From the NCBI GenBank assembly GCA_965215755.1, contig OZ244119.1:2170001-2234000 (forward strand): a stretch of DNA of 64,000 nt, given 5' to 3'. The position numbers and the translations under genes were made by a program. The stretch is from Tectiglobus sp965215755. GTDB lineage: Bacteria; Pseudomonadota; Alphaproteobacteria; Rhizobiales; Hyphomicrobiaceae. The notes beneath the pieces were generated by a model. That model saw nothing but the letters and a program-made list of their open reading frames with translations. It ran no database searches and had not been told where the DNA came from. This document shows, piece by piece, positions 61,146 through 64,000 of this stretch (its first letter is position 1; each line of letters begins with the position of its first letter).

Positions 61146-62324
61146 ATGTCGCCACGGATCAAGAACATTCTCGGAAATCTGGCACTTGCAGGGGCGTCAT
61201 TTGTCGTCGCCCTGCTGGCGCTGGAGTTTGTTGTGTTCCGGTACATTCTTGTCCCGGATGACGTGCTCCGGAACGTGACGATGAATCAGGTTGTCCGCTA
61301 CGAGCCCAACACCAAAGCTGTGTTTCGTCATCCGGACGGGTCGCAGTCGCGTGTCACGATCAACGCCCAGGGGTGGAATTCGCCTCACGCATCTTACCAG
61401 GTGACCAAGCCTGCCAATACGCTACGTGTTGCCGTCGTCGGAGACTCGTATGTGCATGGCGCGTTCAGTGATGTTGATCAAGGCTTCCCAAGTGTTATCG
61501 AGCGCCAGCTGAAGGCCAAGGGTCACAACGCCGAGGTTTATCAGTTCGGTATGGATGGTGCGCCGCTCAGCCAGTATCTGCACGTGCTGCGCCGGGAAGT
61601 TGTGAAGTATCAGCCTGACATCGTCGTGGTGCCGCTTATTCACAACGATTTCGATGAAACCTACCGCTTCCTCAAGACGCGCTACGCCTCCAGCTTCATG
61701 AAGCTGCGCCGGGATGCAAAGGGTGGTGTCGAAGAGGTTGCGCCGGCTGCTTTCAAAGGTGGCCTGGCAGACAAGCTGCGATCCTCAGCCATGTTCCGCT
61801 ATGTCTACTATGAAACCGGGCTTTACCTGCGCATCAAAGGGCTGGTCAGTCAGTACTTCTGGGGCGGCAGCGAAGAATGGAAACCGGAGTTCATTTCCTC
61901 GGCTGTCGATATTCGCAAAATCCGCGATCACGAGAGCAACCGCTTTTTTGCGCGCTATGTCTTGCAGGACATGAAGGCGCTCAGCGATGAGTATGGCTTC
62001 AAGCTGGTTTTCGCCATGGATGGTGTCCGTGAAGCGATCTACGCGGGGACATCGCCGTCACTCTACGAAGTGTGGCAGCTGAACCAGATTGCATCAGAGC
62101 TGACACGTGAGCTTGAACTCCCGTTTGTGCAATTGCACGAGGTGTTCCGCCGTGACTACGCAGCGAACGGTCAGGCGTTTGAGTTTCCGTTTGACTGGCA
62201 CTGGAATGCGCGCGGCAATGCTATCGTCGGCCGTGCCGTTGCGCGGCTGATCGAGGACCAATTGCCTGCTGTGCAGCCTCAGCGAGAGACGGCTTCGACT
62301 GCCAAGTTGTTCAAGATGCAGTGA
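61146..62324 (+). CDS. SGNH/GDSL-type hydrolase, membrane-anchored
   Basis: The 392-residue protein starts at ATG 61146 (the frame is open from 61116). It has an N-terminal membrane helix (LALAGASFVVALLALEFVVF) and an SGNH fold: the catalytic Ser101 in VVGDSYVHG, a Gly/Asn block (PLIHNDFDE), and the C-terminal DWHWNARG with the catalytic Asp/His. Such proteins act on acyl or acetyl esters of surface polymers. The substrate is unknown. Location is probably periplasmic. Confidence 0.85.
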   Translation: MSPRIKNILGNLALAGASFVVALLALEFVVFRYILVPDDVLRNVTMNQVVRYEPNTKAVFRHPDGSQSRVTINAQGWNSPHASYQVTKPANTLRVAVVGDSYVHGAFSDVDQGFPSVIERQLKAKGHNAEVYQFGMDGAPLSQYLHVLRREVVKYQPDIVVVPLIHNDFDETYRFLKTRYASSFMKLRRDAKGGVEEVAPAAFKGGLADKLRSSAMFRYVYYETGLYLRIKGLVSQYFWGGSEEWKPEFISSAVDIRKIRDHESNRFFARYVLQDMKALSDEYGFKLVFAMDGVREAIYAGTSPSLYEVWQLNQIASELTRELELPFVQLHEVFRRDYAANGQAFEFPFDWHWNARGNAIVGRAVARLIEDQLPAVQPQRETASTAKLFKMQ

Positions 62325-62413
62325 GGTTCGAAGGGCACTCATGAAGCCTGATGCCGCTGCGATCTGCCGTCACGAAATCCCCATGCTTATGAGGTAGGGC
62401 ACCATCAGTCCAT

Positions 62414-62435
62414 CCATTCGCGCGATCGCGAATGG
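62414..62435. repeat. Perfect 9-bp inverted repeat
   Basis: CCATTCGCG and CGCGAATGG enclose CGAT in the 176-nt gap between the SGNH gene and the small secreted protein. No T-run follows. It could be an operator or a stabilising hairpin. Confidence 0.5.
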
Positions 62436-62500
62436 AAGTGCCGATCGATTGTTCGCGAGTTGGGGCAATCCGGTAGTATGGCAAAAACAACTGGGGTGAG

Positions 62501-62881
62501 ATGATGATGATGCGCTTCAATCCAATCGCCATCGTGGCAGCTATTTTCTTTGCTTCAGCATCATCAATGGCCCTGGCCGGCGGTGCCGATGTGATAGATG
62601 TGAAGATCACAAAGCAAGGCCAATCATTCAACTTTGATGTTACGCTGAAACATGCCGATACCGGCTGGAAGCACTATGCGAACAAGTGGGATATCGTCGG
62701 CCCGGACGGTAAGGTGCTGGGCACGCGGGTACTGTACCATCCCCACGTTGAAGAGCAGCCATTCACCCGTTCCTTATCCGGTGTAAAAATTCCCGCGAGT
62801 GTCAGCCAGGTGACCGTGCGTGGTTACGACAGCAAACATGGACTGGGCGGCAAGACGATGCAGGTTGCTGTGCCGCATTAG
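62501..62881 (+). CDS. Small secreted protein, conserved-looking, unknown function
   Basis: The 126-residue product has a signal peptide (FNPIAIVAAIFFASASSMALA|GG) and a beta-rich mature domain: VIDVKITKQGQSFNFDVTLKHADTGWKHYANKWDIVGPDGKVLGTRVLYHPHVEEQPFTRSLSGV. The DTGWxHYADxW and LGTRxLxHPH motifs recall a small secreted family found in Proteobacteria; function unknown. Four tandem ATG codons follow GGGGTGAG, so the exact start (62501 to 62510) is uncertain. The next gene starts 14 nt after the stop, so they may be co-transcribed. Confidence 0.8.
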   Translation: MMMMRFNPIAIVAAIFFASASSMALAGGADVIDVKITKQGQSFNFDVTLKHADTGWKHYANKWDIVGPDGKVLGTRVLYHPHVEEQPFTRSLSGVKIPASVSQVTVRGYDSKHGLGGKTMQVAVPH

Positions 62882-62895
62882 GCTGATTTGAACCG

Positions 62896-63648
62896 ATGGC
62901 CCCTCACCGCAAGCGCGGTTGGCGCTTCTGGCGGTTGTTTGGCTGGCTGATTGTGCTGGCCATACCCATTGGTATTGGTGTCGCTATAGCTGTTCCCGGT
63001 CCGCACCGTCTGATTTGCCCGGCCTGTTATGGGCTGCGTGAGATCGGCGACCGTGTTTTTGTGGATCAGGCCTTCACCAAGCGTGACGAAAGGCGCCTGC
63101 TCGAGGCGATCAGAATTGGCCGCGCGCGCGCAGCTGCATTCTTTGATGTCACGAAAGGGCGGCCGCGGGTTGTGGCCTGTAAAACGCAAGCCTGTCTCGA
63201 TGTGTTCGGTGGTGGTCGTGCGAAAGCCGTGGCGTATGGCTGGCATGCGATCCGTATGGCGCCAAGTGGATTGAATGCCACAATTGCCACGCATGAGCTA
63301 ATCCACATTGAGCTTCACTATCGCCTGGGCGCACTTGGCCTCTGGGGGCCGTCTATTCCAGCGTGGTTCGATGAAGGCCTCGCGGTCGTGCTTTCTGAAG
63401 ACAAGCGGTTTCGCAGGCGCGTTGCGGAAAGACACGTGCGATCGGTGATGGCGGTGAAGACGTTTGGTGATTGGAGCCGGTTCTCTGCCGACGTTGGATG
63501 GCGCACCTCGTATGGCGCCGCTGCAACGGCTGTTCGGCGCCTGGATCGCAAGCTTGGGCGCAAGGGCCTGCGACAGTTCATCGATCGTGTGCTGGCCGGA
63601 GATGACTTTGAGGACGCTCTCGCCAAGACAGGCGTTTTTGCTCAGTAG
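62896..63648 (+). CDS. Membrane-anchored HExxH metallopeptidase-like protein
   Basis: The 250-residue protein has an N-terminal membrane helix (LFGWLIVLAIPIGIGVAIAV). The zinc-peptidase motif is HELIH at residues 133-137, followed by WFDEGLAVVLS with Glu160 as the expected third ligand (gluzincin/peptidase MA-like arrangement). The Cys pair CPAC at 41-44 sits just outside the membrane. Substrate unknown; it likely acts in the periplasm. It follows the small secreted protein gene by 14 nt. Confidence 0.82.
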   Translation: MAPHRKRGWRFWRLFGWLIVLAIPIGIGVAIAVPGPHRLICPACYGLREIGDRVFVDQAFTKRDERRLLEAIRIGRARAAAFFDVTKGRPRVVACKTQACLDVFGGGRAKAVAYGWHAIRMAPSGLNATIATHELIHIELHYRLGALGLWGPSIPAWFDEGLAVVLSEDKRFRRRVAERHVRSVMAVKTFGDWSRFSADVGWRTSYGAAATAVRRLDRKLGRKGLRQFIDRVLAGDDFEDALAKTGVFAQ

Positions 63649-63680
63649 TGGCGCATCTCCGCCCATATGGCCGCCGCCAT

Positions 63681-63711
63681 AAAAAAAACGCCGGCGCAGA
63701 GCGCGCCGGCG
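63681..63711 (-). terminator. Rho-independent terminator for the minus-strand gene at 63766
   Basis: CGCCGGCGC and GCGCCGGCG form a 9-bp perfect stem with loop AGAGC, preceded on the plus strand by eight A, so on the minus strand the hairpin is followed by T8. It ends the transcript of the gene cut by the window edge. Confidence 0.85.
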
Positions 63712-63765
63712 GAATTCAATTGTCAGTCTGTCGGCCAGAACTCAGGCCGGCTATGAGCAAGCTTA

Positions 63766-64000
63766 TTACTGCTGTTGCTGCTGAGTTGCCTTCTTGGCGC
63801 TGTCGATGGCTTGCTGAGTTGCTTCCTTAGCCTTCTCATAAGCCTTGCCAGCTTCTTCCTGTGCTTTCTGCAAAGCCGGACCGACATTTTCCTTAGCTTT
63901 GTTGTAAGCGTCTTTGGTTGTCTCGGATGTCTTTGCTGCCAGTTCCTTGGCACGCTCAGTGACGCCCTGCAGGAATGACTTTGGTGGACGGGCACGCTTG
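63766..64000 (-). CDS. Helical repeat protein (apolipoprotein/LEA-like), N-terminus beyond the window
   Basis: The minus-strand frame is open from the window edge to a double stop TAATAA at 63763-63768. The visible 78 residues are an amphipathic, lysine/alanine/glutamine-rich helix with about 11-residue repeats (LAAKTSETTKDAYNKAKENVG ... QKAQEEAGKAYEKAKEATQQAIDSAKKATQQQQQ), like LEA or phasin-type proteins. Such proteins coat membranes or granules or protect against desiccation; the role here is unknown. A strong terminator follows at 63681-63711. Confidence 0.78.
   Translation of the reverse strand, partial: KRARPPKSFLQGVTERAKELAAKTSETTKDAYNKAKENVGPALQKAQEEAGKAYEKAKEATQQAIDSAKKATQQQQQ

Overview
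The window is ordinary chromosome from an alphaproteobacterium, most likely of the order Hyphomicrobiales (Rhizobiales). Clues are a MucR/Ros-type regulator, the DnaA-like HTH plus DUF6456 gene pair, DUF1491, a fused MnhA/B-type Mrp antiporter, SufE, an acdR/acdS pair and a GAAC-N7-GAAC SOS box upstream of ssb. No rRNA, tRNA, CRISPR array, insertion sequence or intact prophage was seen. Neither genus nor species can be named from the sequence alone.

Layout. 1-7 kb: a truncated secreted VWA protein, two flavin enzymes, MaoC hydratase, NAD kinase, CutA, then KDPG aldolase (eda), KDG kinase (kdgK) and UDP-glucose dehydrogenase (ugd). With pgi at 31 kb these are sugar and Entner-Doudoroff functions. 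7-10.3 kb: a peptidoglycan-binding-like protein, a gene-poor AT-rich stretch, and a membrane/coiled-coil protein ending in a primase-type DNA-binding-like domain, followed by two tandem TTCG terminators. 10.3-12 kb: an aldehyde dehydrogenase. 12-24 kb: a block of outer-membrane proteins on the minus strand. It holds three autotransporter-like proteins, two of them sharing a nearly identical 1.24-kb barrel and one broken by an in-frame TAA, and a porin made of two fused 8-strand-type barrels. 24-33 kb: a DSD1-family PLP enzyme, an efflux adaptor, oligopeptidase B, an anti-sigma/ECF sigma pair divergent from a DUF4399 gene, pgi, and msrB. 33.6-40.2 kb: the Mrp (Mnh/Pha) cation/proton antiporter operon, with an extra MnhE-MnhF hybrid as its first gene. 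40-46 kb: mucR, the DnaA-HTH/DUF6456 pair, sufE, a peptidoglycan-binding protein, DUF1491, a 59-residue gene, and DUF1214/DUF1254. 46-55.5 kb: PBP1A, cysteine-cluster proteins, an MFS transporter, a GST, an SDR, a pentapeptide-repeat membrane protein and a bactofilin. 55.6-60 kb: acdR-acdS (ACC deaminase) and a nicotinamide-salvage pair, nadM-Nudix and nadV. 60-64 kb: ssb, an SGNH hydrolase, small secreted proteins, a membrane-anchored HExxH protein and a helical repeat protein cut by the window end.

The most interesting signal is a duplicated structured leader in front of both nicotinamide-salvage genes (57362-57410 and 58538-58586). Each copy has two consecutive hairpins with the same 9-nt linker. 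The first stem differs in sequence but keeps its pairing. The second hairpin is identical in both and holds the Shine-Dalgarno GGAG in its loop, ending one base before ATG. It is a candidate cis-regulatory RNA for NAD metabolism. Other points worth a look are the MnhE-F hybrid, the membrane/primase-domain chimera, the nonsense-interrupted autotransporter with its duplicated barrel, and a triplicated 17-bp element in front of the DSD1 gene.
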